A stretch of DNA of 35,009 nt, from NCBI GenBank assembly GCA_035459965.1, contig DATHXC010000006.1, positions 1 to 35,009 on the forward strand, in the 5' to 3' direction. How positions within the stretch are numbered: position 1 is the stretch's first letter; the number at the start of each line of letters is the position of its first letter. Of this stretch, positions 6,035-15,189 are shown piece by piece. Source of the DNA: DATHXC01 sp035459965 (GTDB lineage Bacteria > Pseudomonadota > Gammaproteobacteria > Burkholderiales > Methylophilaceae). A model generated the notes under the pieces. That model had not been told where the DNA came from. It saw nothing but the letters and a program-made list of their open reading frames with translations, and ran no database searches. The translations under genes and the position numbers were made by a program.

Positions 6035-7999
6035 TTGAAACCATCACAATCCAATTCTAAAAGAGCGTATGAGCTGCTGAGCTCCATGCGCTTTGCCGTC
6101 AGCGTGCTAACGGTGCTGGGCATTGCCTCTATCATCGGTACTGTTCTCAAGCAGAATGAACCGTATGAAAATTACATCATCCAGTTTGGTCAGTTCTGGT
6201 TTGATTTTTTTGAAGGCCTTGGGCTTTACGATGTGTATCACAGCGTTTGGTTTCTGCTGATTCTTGTATTCCTGGTGACTTCCACGAGCTTGTGTATTTA
6301 CCGTAATACCCCGCTCATGCTGAGAGAGCTGCGTGCCTTTCGTGAAGGTGCTACCGAAAAATCGTTGAGCAGCTTCAGCCATCAGGCTACCTATCAATCC
6401 AGATACGATACAGCGCAAACCAGTGAGCGCCTGGGCAAGTTTCTTGGCGCGCGCGGATTTCGTTTCAAGACAGTGCATCATCATGACGGTAGCCAGCTCA
6501 TTGCAGCTAAGGCTGGCAGCTACCAGCGCCTGGGTTATATTTTTACCCATGTGGCTATTGTCATTATCTGCATAGGTGGCCTGCTGGATGGCAATGTGCC
6601 TTTCAAGGTGCAGGAGCTGCTGGGCTATAAAAAAGTCGAGACGCTGGATATTCCCGAAAATGAAGTGCCGAAAATAAGCCGCATGACGGTTGCCAACCTA
6701 TCATTCCGTGCCAATATGACATTGCCGGAAGGTAGCGACTCCAATGTCTCCTTCATGCGCATGCGCGATGGTTATTTGATACAGGAATTGCCGTTCAGGA
6801 TTGCATTGAAGGATTTCCGTATTGAACACTACGCGACTGGTCAGCCCAAATCGTTCGAGAGTGATCTGGAAATTATCGACGCTGATCTCAAAGAGCCGCT
6901 CAAGCATACGATCAGTGTGAATCATCCGCTGATCTATAAAGGCATTGCCATTTACCAGTCAGATTTCCAGGACGGTGGCTCCAAGCTCAAGTTTGATGTG
7001 TGGGGTTTATTCACCGATAAGTTCAAGCCGATCAGCCTCGACGGCGTTATCTTCAAGAAAAAGACCTTGGGCGAAGGTGCAGATGCGCTTACCGTGGAAT
7101 TCAATGATTTCCGCAAATTCAACATCCTTAACCTATCACCAGATGGCAAAGGCAAGCCTCACAACGTAGGTGCCAACGTGACTTTTAAAGTGCGCGATGC
7201 AGAAGGCCAGGCACGCGAATATGTGAGTTATATGCAGCCTTTGCAACTGGGTGGCAGGCATTATTTTGTTTCCGGTATGCGCGAGACGCAGCGTGAAGAG
7301 TTCAAGTACCTGCGTATTCCGGCGGATGATGACTTCACTATCAACGGGTTTATGCAGTTGCGTGCCGTGATGTTTGATCAGGCCGTATATAGCGAGATTG
7401 CCAAGCGCCTCGCCAATAAGGCAATGTCATCCAGTACGGATAGTGCTGATATGCATGCCAAGTTTGAAACCAGTATCGTGCAATTACTTAAGGCTTACAG
7501 CGAAGGCGGCTATACCCGTATTGCCAAGCTGATAGAAGCCGCTGTGCCTGCGCCGGAGCGCGAAAAGGCTGCACAAACCTATATCAAGATTATCGGTGGT
7601 GCGGCATTTGAGGCATACAATATCAGTCGTGAGCGTGCCGGATTGAAACCTGCTGAAGCTGACCAGTCCAGCCAGGTATTTGTGCAAGACAGCTTGGGTG
7701 CGATGAGCGACCTCTTCTTTTACGGTGCGCCGTTCTATATGCAGATGACGCAGTTCGAGCAACGTGAAGCCAGCGGTTTGCAACTGACGCGCTCTCCAGG
7801 TAAAAATCTGGTGTACTCGGGCTCGGTGCTGCTGGTACTGGGTATTTTCGCCATGATTTATATCCGCGAACGCCGTATCTGGTTACTGGTCAAATCGCAG
7901 CAAGTGTTGTTTGCGATGTCGGCGAACCGTAAAAACCGTGATCTTGATATCGAGTTTGAGAAGCTAAGCGGTCAACTGAATCGACTGCTACAGAGTTAA
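6035..7999 (+). CDS. resB: cytochrome c biogenesis protein ResB
   Basis: ResB is half of the System II (Ccs) haem transporter/ligase that attaches haem to apocytochromes c on the periplasmic side. The 654-residue protein has membrane segments at about 17-37, 70-88, 168-186 and 608-628. A large periplasmic domain lies between the last two, as in the ResB family. The conserved N-terminal block around SSMRFAVSVLTVLG and GTVLKQNEPYENY is present. No in-frame ATG lies between the upstream stop (6002) and the conserved region, so the start is probably TTG at 6035, without a clear ribosome-binding site. It pairs with ccsB 45 bp downstream. Confidence 0.93.
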   Translation: MKPSQSNSKRAYELLSSMRFAVSVLTVLGIASIIGTVLKQNEPYENYIIQFGQFWFDFFEGLGLYDVYHSVWFLLILVFLVTSTSLCIYRNTPLMLRELRAFREGATEKSLSSFSHQATYQSRYDTAQTSERLGKFLGARGFRFKTVHHHDGSQLIAAKAGSYQRLGYIFTHVAIVIICIGGLLDGNVPFKVQELLGYKKVETLDIPENEVPKISRMTVANLSFRANMTLPEGSDSNVSFMRMRDGYLIQELPFRIALKDFRIEHYATGQPKSFESDLEIIDADLKEPLKHTISVNHPLIYKGIAIYQSDFQDGGSKLKFDVWGLFTDKFKPISLDGVIFKKKTLGEGADALTVEFNDFRKFNILNLSPDGKGKPHNVGANVTFKVRDAEGQAREYVSYMQPLQLGGRHYFVSGMRETQREEFKYLRIPADDDFTINGFMQLRAVMFDQAVYSEIAKRLANKAMSSSTDSADMHAKFETSIVQLLKAYSEGGYTRIAKLIEAAVPAPEREKAAQTYIKIIGGAAFEAYNISRERAGLKPAEADQSSQVFVQDSLGAMSDLFFYGAPFYMQMTQFEQREASGLQLTRSPGKNLVYSGSVLLVLGIFAMIYIRERRIWLLVKSQQVLFAMSANRKNRDLDIEFEKLSGQLNRLLQS

Positions 8000-8044
8000 A
8001 TGCCAGAGATGAATGCCAGTCACAGAATTAATTAGGACAAAGCC

Positions 8045-9205
8045 ATGACCACTGAACATATGAATGCCGCATTGATGAACGACGACCCTATCCCCTTGCT
8101 CAAGCAGCTTAAGTGGCAGGACTGGGCCTATGCAGTATTGCTGCTGGTCGGTGCTGTATTTGCCTATTCACAATATGGCGGCTATATGGATGCCTACGAA
8201 ACCGGATTCCTGTTCGGTGCGGCTGCGGTGTTCAGCATATTGGGATGGTACTGGAAGCCAGTGCGCCTGCTGATCATTGGTGTGGCAGCAGTCAGTGTGT
8301 TCTCGATCAGCCTTTATCACGCTGACTTGGCACGCGCCAATCAGGCCTTCCTGCTCAAATACCTGATATCCAGCCAGACTGCCATTATGTGGATGAACGT
8401 GCTGTTCGTGCTAGCCATGCTTACATATTGGTTCGCCATGTTCAAACGCTCTGTATTCAGTGGAAAAGTGGCTACTAGCCTGACCTGGAGCGCAGTATTA
8501 ATGGGCTTTGTGGGCCTGATGGTGCGCTGGTATGAGTCTTACCTGATCGCGCCGGATGTCGGGCATATACCCATTAGTAACCTGTATGAAGTGTTTATCC
8601 TGTTTTGCCTGATTACTTCGCTGATGTATCTGTACTACGAGCAAAAATATGCCACCAAGCAATTGGGTGGTTTTGTGCTGGTGGTGGTGAATGCGGCGGT
8701 AGGTTTTATCTTATGGTATACCTTTGACCGCCAGGCTAACGGCATTCAGCCATTGGTGCCAGCCCTGCAATCGTACTGGATGAAAATCCATGTCCCCGCC
8801 AACTTTATCGGTTATGGCTCATTCTCGCTGGCAGCAATGGTGGCTAGTGCCTACTTGTTGTCGGAGCGTGGCATTCTGGCTTCACGCCTGCCAGCTTTAT
8901 CAGTGCTGGAAGATGTTATGTACAAAGCCATTGCCGTCGGCTTTGCCTTCTTTACTATCGCTACTATCCTCGGTGCGATGTGGGCAGCTGAAGCGTGGGG
9001 CGGCTACTGGTCATGGGATCCGAAGGAAACCTGGGCGCTGATCGTGTGGCTCAACTATGCAGCCTGGTTGCATTTGCGTTTAGTCAAAGGCTTGCGTGGC
9101 CCGATGCTGGCATGGTGGGCTTTAATAGGCTTGCTGGTCACTACCTTTGCATTTCTAGGCGTGAATATGTTTTTATCAGGCTTGCATTCCTACGGCGCGC
9201 TTTAA
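8045..9205 (+). CDS. ccsB: cytochrome c biogenesis protein CcsB/ResC (CcsA family)
   Basis: This is the haem-handling partner of ResB in System II. The 386-residue multi-span membrane protein has the tryptophan-rich WWD motif WGGYWSWDPKETWAL at about residues 317-331, which binds haem at the periplasmic face. Further conserved features are PISNLYEVFI near 180 and the C-terminal FLGVNMFLSGLHSYG. The start ATG at 8045 follows an AGGAC ribosome-binding site. It is probably co-transcribed with resB. The substrates include the cytochromes c4 and c1 encoded elsewhere in the window. It converges with the histidine kinase gene, leaving only 18 bp between the stop codons. Confidence 0.95.
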   Translation: MTTEHMNAALMNDDPIPLLKQLKWQDWAYAVLLLVGAVFAYSQYGGYMDAYETGFLFGAAAVFSILGWYWKPVRLLIIGVAAVSVFSISLYHADLARANQAFLLKYLISSQTAIMWMNVLFVLAMLTYWFAMFKRSVFSGKVATSLTWSAVLMGFVGLMVRWYESYLIAPDVGHIPISNLYEVFILFCLITSLMYLYYEQKYATKQLGGFVLVVVNAAVGFILWYTFDRQANGIQPLVPALQSYWMKIHVPANFIGYGSFSLAAMVASAYLLSERGILASRLPALSVLEDVMYKAIAVGFAFFTIATILGAMWAAEAWGGYWSWDPKETWALIVWLNYAAWLHLRLVKGLRGPMLAWWALIGLLVTTFAFLGVNMFLSGLHSYGAL

Positions 9206-9223
9206 TCAATGACATCAGTATTA

Positions 9224-10963
9224 TTAAGGCTTAGCCGCAATTAGCGTTTGTTCTAATTTACTAAGCCTGAATCGCACAGCGCCATCTTTGTTCTCAACTA
9301 GGCTTAGCTGAAACCCAGATTGCAGTGCCTGCTTTCCGGCATGGTACAAGCCAATTCCCAAGCCATTCTCCGAGCTGATCTGCTTTTTGAATAGTTGTTC
9401 TGCAGTACCCTGTGGCATGGCCTTGCCGGTGTCACGTACCTCAATCAGATACTCATCTGTAGCATTAAGCACCGCCATAATATGAATGCCACGGTCGTTC
9501 TTTCTTTTCTCAATAGCATTCTGCAATAAGTTATCGACGATGCTATCTAGGAAATCCGGGTCGATATCGAGGCTAGGTATATCTTTAGCCACAAATTCAA
9601 TATTGCTCTGGGTGTGATGTTGCTTGATACGCTTCCACCAAGTGGTCAGTTTTAACTGCCGGTTTTTCTCGATACGTGGGGCCTCAAGCTTTTCCAAGGT
9701 GCGTGCCAGGCGTTGGTTCAATAATGGTAATTGGCGCCGTATCAATGCCACCAGGCGCTCACTATCTTCTTCCGCCGTCTGCTCGGCTGCGCTGCATAGT
9801 GCGCTCATCGATTGCACCAGGTTCTTGATGTCATGCGTCAGTCGGGAGCCTGTCTCGTAAACCGCCTGCATGTAGATATTCTGGCTAAGCGTTTCTTCAC
9901 GACGTTTTGCTTCATAAAACTCACCCAGAATCTGCGTAAGCAACTTGAGGTGGATAGTGATGGCGGGCGTAAGCGGCCATTTGGTGTAAATGGATAAATT
10001 GAAGTCGTTAAAGTCAAAGTTGGCGAAGTGCTTGGTCTTGGTGCCAGCTTCTCCCTGGGTTTCAGTGGTGCTCCATTGAATGCCGCTTACCCAGGGTAAT
10101 GCTGATACTTCCTGTACTGCAGACACGGTGAAATCTTTAGCGCTGCTTTTTCTTTCGGCTAGCTCTGCAATGTTTTTTACCCATATCTCAAACGGCAGTC
10201 CTATGCTCAACAAATAGCGTGACAATATCTGGCCAATGCCCGCAAAGCCTGCACGTGGATCCCACAACCAGCTAATCGTTATCAGGGTAATCGCCGCGCT
10301 AAATACTACTGTCAGGATCACTTCCAGATAATTAGTGCCACTGGATGCCTGAATGGCAAAGCTGCCCAGTACCAGAATGACTGCGAGAAACAACAGCAAC
10401 AAGGTGTAGAAGAAATCCAGAACCGGGGGGTGCCCGCGCTCTTCCTTGGCGACGCGGGTAAAGACAATAGTTACCGGTAACAAGGCCAATACATACTCAA
10501 TCAGAAAAGTGGGGATTGCAAAAGCCGTGGCATTGTACTGCTCTGAACCTATGAATAACTTAGGTACTATCCACATCAGCAACATCGCAATCAAATAGCC
10601 AGCCGCCAGCAAATAACCAATACTTGCACTTCTGGCCTGTGTAGTGAAAATGCGGCCACCAAGCAGGGCAAAAAGAATAGATAGCCAAAACGCCAGTAGC
10701 CACCAGTTGAGGAACAAAATCATCACAATGCCGGCAGCCAGGAAAAGTGCCAGGGCCTGTAATGAGATTTTTTCCTTGGTACGCCATACCGGTTGCCAGA
10801 GCAGGAAGAATCCATAGTGACAAATGATCAGCGCTTTTTGAAATGGCGTATTAAACCCCCACACCAATACAGCATGTAGCGACAGCAACATGAGCCCCAG
10901 CTCCCACTGCTGCTGCATAAAAGCTTTAAATTTAATTGGGAATTTCATGGGCATATTAAGCAT
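9224..10963 (-). CDS. orphan membrane sensor histidine kinase
   Basis: The 579-residue protein has an N-terminal region of roughly seven hydrophobic segments (residues 20-235). A linker (240-350) follows, and then a histidine kinase core. H-box: LTHDIKNLVQSMS with the phospho-accepting H377. N-box: DNLLQNAIEKRKN (478-490). G1: DTGKA (511-515). G2: GLGIGL (534-539). The HDIKNL form resembles the PrsK/NtrB-like group rather than classical EnvZ-type H-boxes. No response regulator is adjacent. It is divergent from a pilin-like gene with a candidate sigma-54 promoter, so control of that gene is a possibility but is unproven. The start is uncertain; Met at 10948 is an alternative. Confidence 0.88.
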   Translation of the reverse strand: MLNMPMKFPIKFKAFMQQQWELGLMLLSLHAVLVWGFNTPFQKALIICHYGFFLLWQPVWRTKEKISLQALALFLAAGIVMILFLNWWLLAFWLSILFALLGGRIFTTQARSASIGYLLAAGYLIAMLLMWIVPKLFIGSEQYNATAFAIPTFLIEYVLALLPVTIVFTRVAKEERGHPPVLDFFYTLLLLFLAVILVLGSFAIQASSGTNYLEVILTVVFSAAITLITISWLWDPRAGFAGIGQILSRYLLSIGLPFEIWVKNIAELAERKSSAKDFTVSAVQEVSALPWVSGIQWSTTETQGEAGTKTKHFANFDFNDFNLSIYTKWPLTPAITIHLKLLTQILGEFYEAKRREETLSQNIYMQAVYETGSRLTHDIKNLVQSMSALCSAAEQTAEEDSERLVALIRRQLPLLNQRLARTLEKLEAPRIEKNRQLKLTTWWKRIKQHHTQSNIEFVAKDIPSLDIDPDFLDSIVDNLLQNAIEKRKNDRGIHIMAVLNATDEYLIEVRDTGKAMPQGTAEQLFKKQISSENGLGIGLYHAGKQALQSGFQLSLVENKDGAVRFRLSKLEQTLIAAKP

Positions 10964-11099
10964 TGTTCAGTGTTTAAATTTTTGGAAAAGTGTCATTTAT
11001 TGGTCAAGTGTGATGATTTTTTGACAGCTTGGTAGGCTGTATCCAACGGATTAACCCCTGTAATCACTAATAACCATGCATTTTTTACCGGATTGCGGC

Positions 11100-11115
11100 T
11101 GGCATATAATTTGCG
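11100..11115 (+). promoter_or_regulatory. candidate sigma-54 (-24/-12) promoter of the pilin gene
   Basis: TGGCATATAATTTGCG has GG at 11101-11102 and GC at 11113-11114, with exactly ten bases between them as sigma-54 requires. Transcription would begin about 70 bases before the pilin ATG. The same bases contain TATAAT (11105-11110), so a sigma-70 promoter is an alternative, but its -35 is poor. Confidence 0.5.
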
Positions 11116-11197
11116 CATTAAAATCCACAAACATAATAATATTTGTTTAAGTCTTTAAGATTTAATCAAATAAAGCCTAAAAGCTAAGGATAACATA

Positions 11198-11878
11198 ATG
11201 AAAAAGCAATCTGGATTTACGCTGATAGAACTGGCAATTGTGCTGGTGATTATCGGGCTATTACTCGGGGGAGTATTAAAAGGCCAGGAGTTGATTAATA
11301 GCGCCAGGGTTAAAAACCTGGCTTCAGATTTTCGCAATACCCAGGTTTATGTATATGGGTATCAAGACAGGTTTAGAGTGATTCCTGGGGATGATCGTGG
11401 TGCTGGTCCCCGTTTTGCTAGTCCTGCACAGGTGGCTAGCAATGGAACACAGAATGGCGTGATTGAAGGTTCGTGGTTTGAACCTGCCAACACGGCAGAG
11501 TCGTGCGTGTTCTGGCAACATGTCCGTTTGGCTGGGTTTGCCGCTGGGAAATCAGCCATTGCTGATATTAATTGCTCGAACGGTAATGAATATATGCCAA
11601 GGAATGCAGAGGGTGGGGTTGTTGGTATACAAGGTGTTACTGATTTTAATTCTACTTTAGCACTCACAGGTGCAAATGCCATGATAGGATCTTTCGTCGT
11701 TTGCTCTGCATTAATTCGTGGTAGTTTGGCCAAGCAATTGGATACATTACTTGATGATGGTGATACCGCCGCAGGAAGTGTCAGGGTATATAGGTCAGGG
11801 TCGAGCACGTGGGCGACAACTTTAAGTATTACTGGCCCAGAGGACTCGGCACAATATAATGTGTGCATGGCGTTCTAG
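11198..11878 (+). CDS. type IV pilin-like / pseudopilin protein
   Basis: The 226-residue protein starts MKKQSG, then FTLIELAIVLVIIGLLLGG. This is the class III signal recognised by prepilin peptidase, cleaved after Gly6, with Glu at mature position 5 and a hydrophobic N-terminal helix. The globular part has four cysteines (in SCVFW, INCSNG, VVCSAL and NVCMA) that could form two disulfides. An AGGA ribosome-binding site precedes the ATG. No other pilus gene is nearby, so it is a lone pilin or minor pseudopilin of unknown system. It has its own promoter region and terminator. Confidence 0.88.
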   Translation: MKKQSGFTLIELAIVLVIIGLLLGGVLKGQELINSARVKNLASDFRNTQVYVYGYQDRFRVIPGDDRGAGPRFASPAQVASNGTQNGVIEGSWFEPANTAESCVFWQHVRLAGFAAGKSAIADINCSNGNEYMPRNAEGGVVGIQGVTDFNSTLALTGANAMIGSFVVCSALIRGSLAKQLDTLLDDGDTAAGSVRVYRSGSSTWATTLSITGPEDSAQYNVCMAF

Positions 11879-11889
11879 GTTGTTTGTTC

Positions 11890-11922
11890 AGAAAAAGCCC
11901 GCTTCGGCGGGCTTTTTCTTTT
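11890..11922 (+). terminator. rho-independent terminator after the pilin gene
   Basis: A 13-bp perfect stem (11890-11902 with 11907-11919) is closed by the stable tetraloop TTCG and followed by a T-rich tail. Confidence 0.94.
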
Positions 11923-11983
11923 GTGTTAGCTTTAAAGTCGCAATTTGCTTTAAAATGCTTATCTTATTCATTTAGCTTCTACC

Positions 11984-12790
11984 ATGACTGACAACATCGT
12001 CGAAATAGATAATCTCTCGTTTGGCTATAAAGGCCGCTTGCTTCACAAAGGCATCAATATGTCTTTTGCACGTGGCAAGGTGGTGGCTATTATGGGTGGC
12101 AGTGGTAGCGGCAAAACTACGCTGCTGCGCCTGATTGGCGGGCAGCTAAAGCCTGTGCACGGCCAGGTCCGCGTAGATGGCGCAGTCGTGCATAAACAGA
12201 ATCGTGACGGCCTGTATCAGTTACGACGCAAAATGGGCATGTTGTTCCAGATGGGTGCGCTGTTCACGGATTTGTCCGTATTCGAGAATGTCGCTTTCCC
12301 TATCCGCGAGCATACCAACCTGCCTGAATCCATGATTCGTGATCTGGTAATGATGAAGCTCCATGCCGTTGGCCTGCGTGGTGCGCATAAACTCAAGCCT
12401 ACGGAATTATCTGGCGGAATGGCGCGACGTGTGGCTTTGGCGCGCGCTGTGGCGCTTGATCCTGCAATTATTATGTATGACGAGCCATTCGCTGGCCTTG
12501 ATCCGATTTCCATGGGTGTGATCTGTAACCTGATTCGTAGCCTGAATGATGCATTGGGGGCGACCTCTATTGTGGTAACCCATGATGTCAATGAAACATT
12601 CTCTTTTGTGGATTATGTCTATTTCGTTTCCCAAGGCGTAGTGGTGGCAGAAGGCACTCCGGACGAACTGAGGAAATCCGATATGCCGTTTGTGCATCAG
12701 TTTGTTCATGGCGAAGCCGATGGCCCTGTGCCTTTCCATTATCCTGCCCCCGACTATAAGCGTGACATGCTGAGGGGCCATGATGTTTAG
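11984..12790 (+). CDS. mlaF: phospholipid transport ATPase MlaF
   Basis: MlaF is the cytoplasmic ABC ATPase of the MlaFEDB inner-membrane complex, which keeps outer-membrane lipid asymmetry. The 268-residue protein has Walker A in GGSGSGKTT (38-46), signature LSGGMARRVALAR, Walker B IIMYDEPFAGLDP and the H-loop TH of VVTHDVNET. It is the first gene of a compact mlaFEDCB operon. Its stop codon lies inside the start region of mlaE. Confidence 0.95.
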   Translation: MTDNIVEIDNLSFGYKGRLLHKGINMSFARGKVVAIMGGSGSGKTTLLRLIGGQLKPVHGQVRVDGAVVHKQNRDGLYQLRRKMGMLFQMGALFTDLSVFENVAFPIREHTNLPESMIRDLVMMKLHAVGLRGAHKLKPTELSGGMARRVALARAVALDPAIIMYDEPFAGLDPISMGVICNLIRSLNDALGATSIVVTHDVNETFSFVDYVYFVSQGVVVAEGTPDELRKSDMPFVHQFVHGEADGPVPFHYPAPDYKRDMLRGHDV

Positions 12791-13583
12791 TTCACTGGCT
12801 GGGTCTGTTGGCGGCTTGTTGAGAGGTGTTGGTCATCGCCTAGTGGATCGCATATGGCGCCTGGGTGGTGGAGCGCGCTTTTTCTTCTATGTACTGATTT
12901 ATTCTGGCGAAAGTTTTCGTCGTCTACACCTGACTATCCGCGAAATTTATTTCACTGGCGTGATGTCGCTAATCATTATTCTAGTATCGGCATTTTTTGT
13001 GGGGATGGTGCTTGCGCTGCAAGGTTATAACACGTTGCAGAAGTATGGCTCATCTGAAGCAATAGGCGTGCTGGTTGCGCTTTCGCTGGTGCGTGAATTG
13101 GGCCCGGTAGTCACTGCGCTGTTATTTGCTGGCCGTGCTGGCACGGCGATCACTGCAGAAATTGGTTTGATGAAAGCGACCGAGCAACTCTCAGCCATGG
13201 AGATGATGGCGGTTAGCCCGATTGCACGTGTGGTGGCGCCGCGATTCTGGGCTGGTGTTATTTCCATGCCTTTGCTTGCGGCATTGTTTTCCATGGTGGG
13301 TATATTGGGTGGTTACCTTGTGGCCGTGCCACTGATAGGCGTGGACAATGGTGCATTCTGGTCGCAAATGCAGGCCAATGTGGATTTCAGGGCTGATATT
13401 GTGAATGGCATTATCAAGAGTGTTGTATTTGGTATTGCATGTACCATGATCGCCCTGTTTGAAGGGTACGATGCCCCGCCCACTGCCGAAGGGGTGAGCC
13501 GTGCTACTACTCGTACTGTAGTGAACTCATCGCTGGCTGTGCTGGGGCTGGATTTTGTAATGACTTCTTTTATGATTAGCTGA
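12780..13583 (+). CDS. mlaE: phospholipid transport permease MlaE
   Basis: MlaE is the integral membrane subunit of the Mla ABC transporter. It has about 267 residues with several hydrophobic spans and the MlaE-family blocks ALSLVRELGPVVTALLFAGRAG and IGLMKATEQLSAMEMMAVSP. The gene begins ATGATG at 12780/12783 and overlaps the mlaF 3' end by 8-11 bases, indicating translational coupling. The C-terminal part (GYDAPPTAEGVSRATTRTVV) is typical. Confidence 0.95.
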   Translation: MMFSSLAGSVGGLLRGVGHRLVDRIWRLGGGARFFFYVLIYSGESFRRLHLTIREIYFTGVMSLIIILVSAFFVGMVLALQGYNTLQKYGSSEAIGVLVALSLVRELGPVVTALLFAGRAGTAITAEIGLMKATEQLSAMEMMAVSPIARVVAPRFWAGVISMPLLAALFSMVGILGGYLVAVPLIGVDNGAFWSQMQANVDFRADIVNGIIKSVVFGIACTMIALFEGYDAPPTAEGVSRATTRTVVNSSLAVLGLDFVMTSFMIS

Positions 13584-13660
13584 AAGACTTTGTTGAAGTC
13601 GTTGATCGTGATTGTTGGCGACGCTGGTAGTTTTGACGACATGATGAAGTATGGGGAGAC

Positions 13661-14161
13661 ATGATGGAACGCACGACAATAGATTTATGGGTAGGTATAT
13701 TCGCGGCAGCGGGCGCTGCCGCTATTTTTGGTCTCGCGATGAAAGTGGGCAACCTGACTACTACAAACATAGGTGAAACCTATGCCGTAACAGCTGCCTT
13801 TGAAAACATAGGTGGACTTAAGCCGCGCGCTCCGGTCAAAAGTGCGGGTGTAGTGGTTGGCCGTGTAGACGGCATCCAGTTCGATAGTACAAACTATGAG
13901 GCAGTAGTGACGCTTAAGTTGGATAAGCGGTATCCATTCCCTAAAGACACTTTCGCCAGTATTTTTACCGCTGGCTTGTTGGGTGAGCAGTATGTCGGCC
14001 TTGAGGCTGGCGGCGATACGGCCTCCCTGGCAAATGGTGATAAAATTACCCATACGCAAGATGCTGTGGTGCTGGAAAAGATGATTAGCCAGTTCCTCTA
14101 CAATAAAGCCTCGGAAAACAAATCTTCAGAAACTAATTCTGCCGAAGAGACTCCTAAGTAG
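13661..14161 (+). CDS. mlaD: MCE-domain lipid-binding protein MlaD
   Basis: MlaD forms the periplasmic hexameric ring of the Mla complex. The 166-residue protein has one N-terminal membrane helix (about 6-27). A single MCE domain follows, including GLKPRAPVKSAGVVVGRV and FTAGLLGEQYVGLE. The tail is Ser/Glu/Lys-rich and low in complexity. The start is ATGATG (13661/13664) after a GGGGAG ribosome-binding site. It is slightly shorter than enterobacterial MlaD but complete for a single-MCE protein. Confidence 0.94.
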   Translation: MMERTTIDLWVGIFAAAGAAAIFGLAMKVGNLTTTNIGETYAVTAAFENIGGLKPRAPVKSAGVVVGRVDGIQFDSTNYEAVVTLKLDKRYPFPKDTFASIFTAGLLGEQYVGLEAGGDTASLANGDKITHTQDAVVLEKMISQFLYNKASENKSSETNSAEETPK

Positions 14162-14201
14162 TTGTGGTAAAGCCTCCGAATAATTCTTGAAAAGAAAATA
14201 T

Positions 14202-14813
14202 ATGAAAAATGTAGTTAAATTTTTATTGAGCATGACATTTGTTGCCTTTGCAGGCAGTGCGCTGGCAGAGATTGCACCGGATGCCTTGGTCAAGAGTACG
14301 GCAGAAGAAGTGCTGGAAATTGTCAAGAAAGATAAAGACATTCAGGCCGGAGATCAGAAGAAGATATTTGCCTTGGCAGAAGAAAAGATTTTGCCTAACT
14401 TCAATTTTGACCGTGTCTCCCAATTGGTGTTGGGTAGAAGCTGGACTAAGGCCACTAAAGACCAGCAGGATGCTTTTCAAAAAGAATTCCGCAGCCTGAT
14501 GTTGCGTACTTATGCTACTGCGCTATCAAAGTATCGTAATCAAACCATTGAATACAAGCCATTGCGCGCGCAGCCGACTGATAAAGAAGTGACGGTCAAG
14601 ACATTGATTCTGCAACCTGGTGGTCAGCCAGTTGCGGTTGATTACACGCTGGAAAAGTCAGGCGAAAGCTGGAAAGTTTTTGATATCGTGATCGAGGGTG
14701 TGAGCCTGGTAACAAATTATCGTGGTCAGTTCTCAACTGAAGTACGTCAATCTGGTCTGGATGGTTTGATCCAGAAATTGGCTGACAAGAACAAGCAAGC
14801 TGGCACTAAGTAA
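14202..14813 (+). CDS. mlaC: periplasmic phospholipid-binding protein MlaC
   Basis: MlaC shuttles phospholipid between the outer-membrane MlaA complex (not in this window) and MlaFEDB. The ATG at 14202 gives 203 residues starting MKNVVKFLLSMTFVAF, a signal peptide cleaved near ALA at about residue 25. An in-frame TTG at 14187 is rejected because it would only lengthen the signal peptide's basic end. Family blocks include ILPNFNFDRVSQLVLG, a YATALSKY segment and VDYTLEKSGESWKVFDIVIEGVS-type strands near the C-terminus. Confidence 0.94.
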   Translation: MKNVVKFLLSMTFVAFAGSALAEIAPDALVKSTAEEVLEIVKKDKDIQAGDQKKIFALAEEKILPNFNFDRVSQLVLGRSWTKATKDQQDAFQKEFRSLMLRTYATALSKYRNQTIEYKPLRAQPTDKEVTVKTLILQPGGQPVAVDYTLEKSGESWKVFDIVIEGVSLVTNYRGQFSTEVRQSGLDGLIQKLADKNKQAGTK

Positions 14814-14859
14814 CCCCATTAGGTATTAAAAAATAATTTAGTAATCAGAGTTTTATAAA

Positions 14860-15153
14860 TTGGCTGAGATCACAAAAGAAGAGCATCGGTGGTTAGTGAC
14901 TGGGGATATGACTATTTCTCAGGTCGAGGCTTTGCTCGCTCAGAGTTCTGATCTGGCAACAGCGAAATCTCTGGAAATTGATTTGGCCGCAGTGACCGAA
15001 GTGGATACAGCTTCCATCAGCTTGCTGTTTGAGTGGCTTAGAAATGCTCATGCCAGCAAAGTTAAACTCACCTTTGCTAATTTCCCGCAAAACCTGATAA
15101 GTCTCGCCACGCTTTACGGCGTGGTCGAGCTCATCCCACAATCCTCGCATTGA
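14860..15153 (+). CDS. mlaB: STAS-domain subunit MlaB
   Basis: MlaB is the small cytoplasmic partner of MlaF that supports assembly and activity of the transporter. It is a 97-residue STAS domain with the conserved DLAAVTEVDTASISLLFEW segment, which contains the DTAS loop. The only plausible initiation codon is TTG at 14860: a TAA stop lies at 14842 and no in-frame ATG is near. A weak AGAG lies about nine bases upstream. Position after mlaC matches the usual mlaFEDCB order. Confidence 0.88.
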   Translation: MAEITKEEHRWLVTGDMTISQVEALLAQSSDLATAKSLEIDLAAVTEVDTASISLLFEWLRNAHASKVKLTFANFPQNLISLATLYGVVELIPQSSH

Positions 15154-15189
15154 GCTTTTAGGCTTTCTGCCTAAGCATCTTCAAATCAA

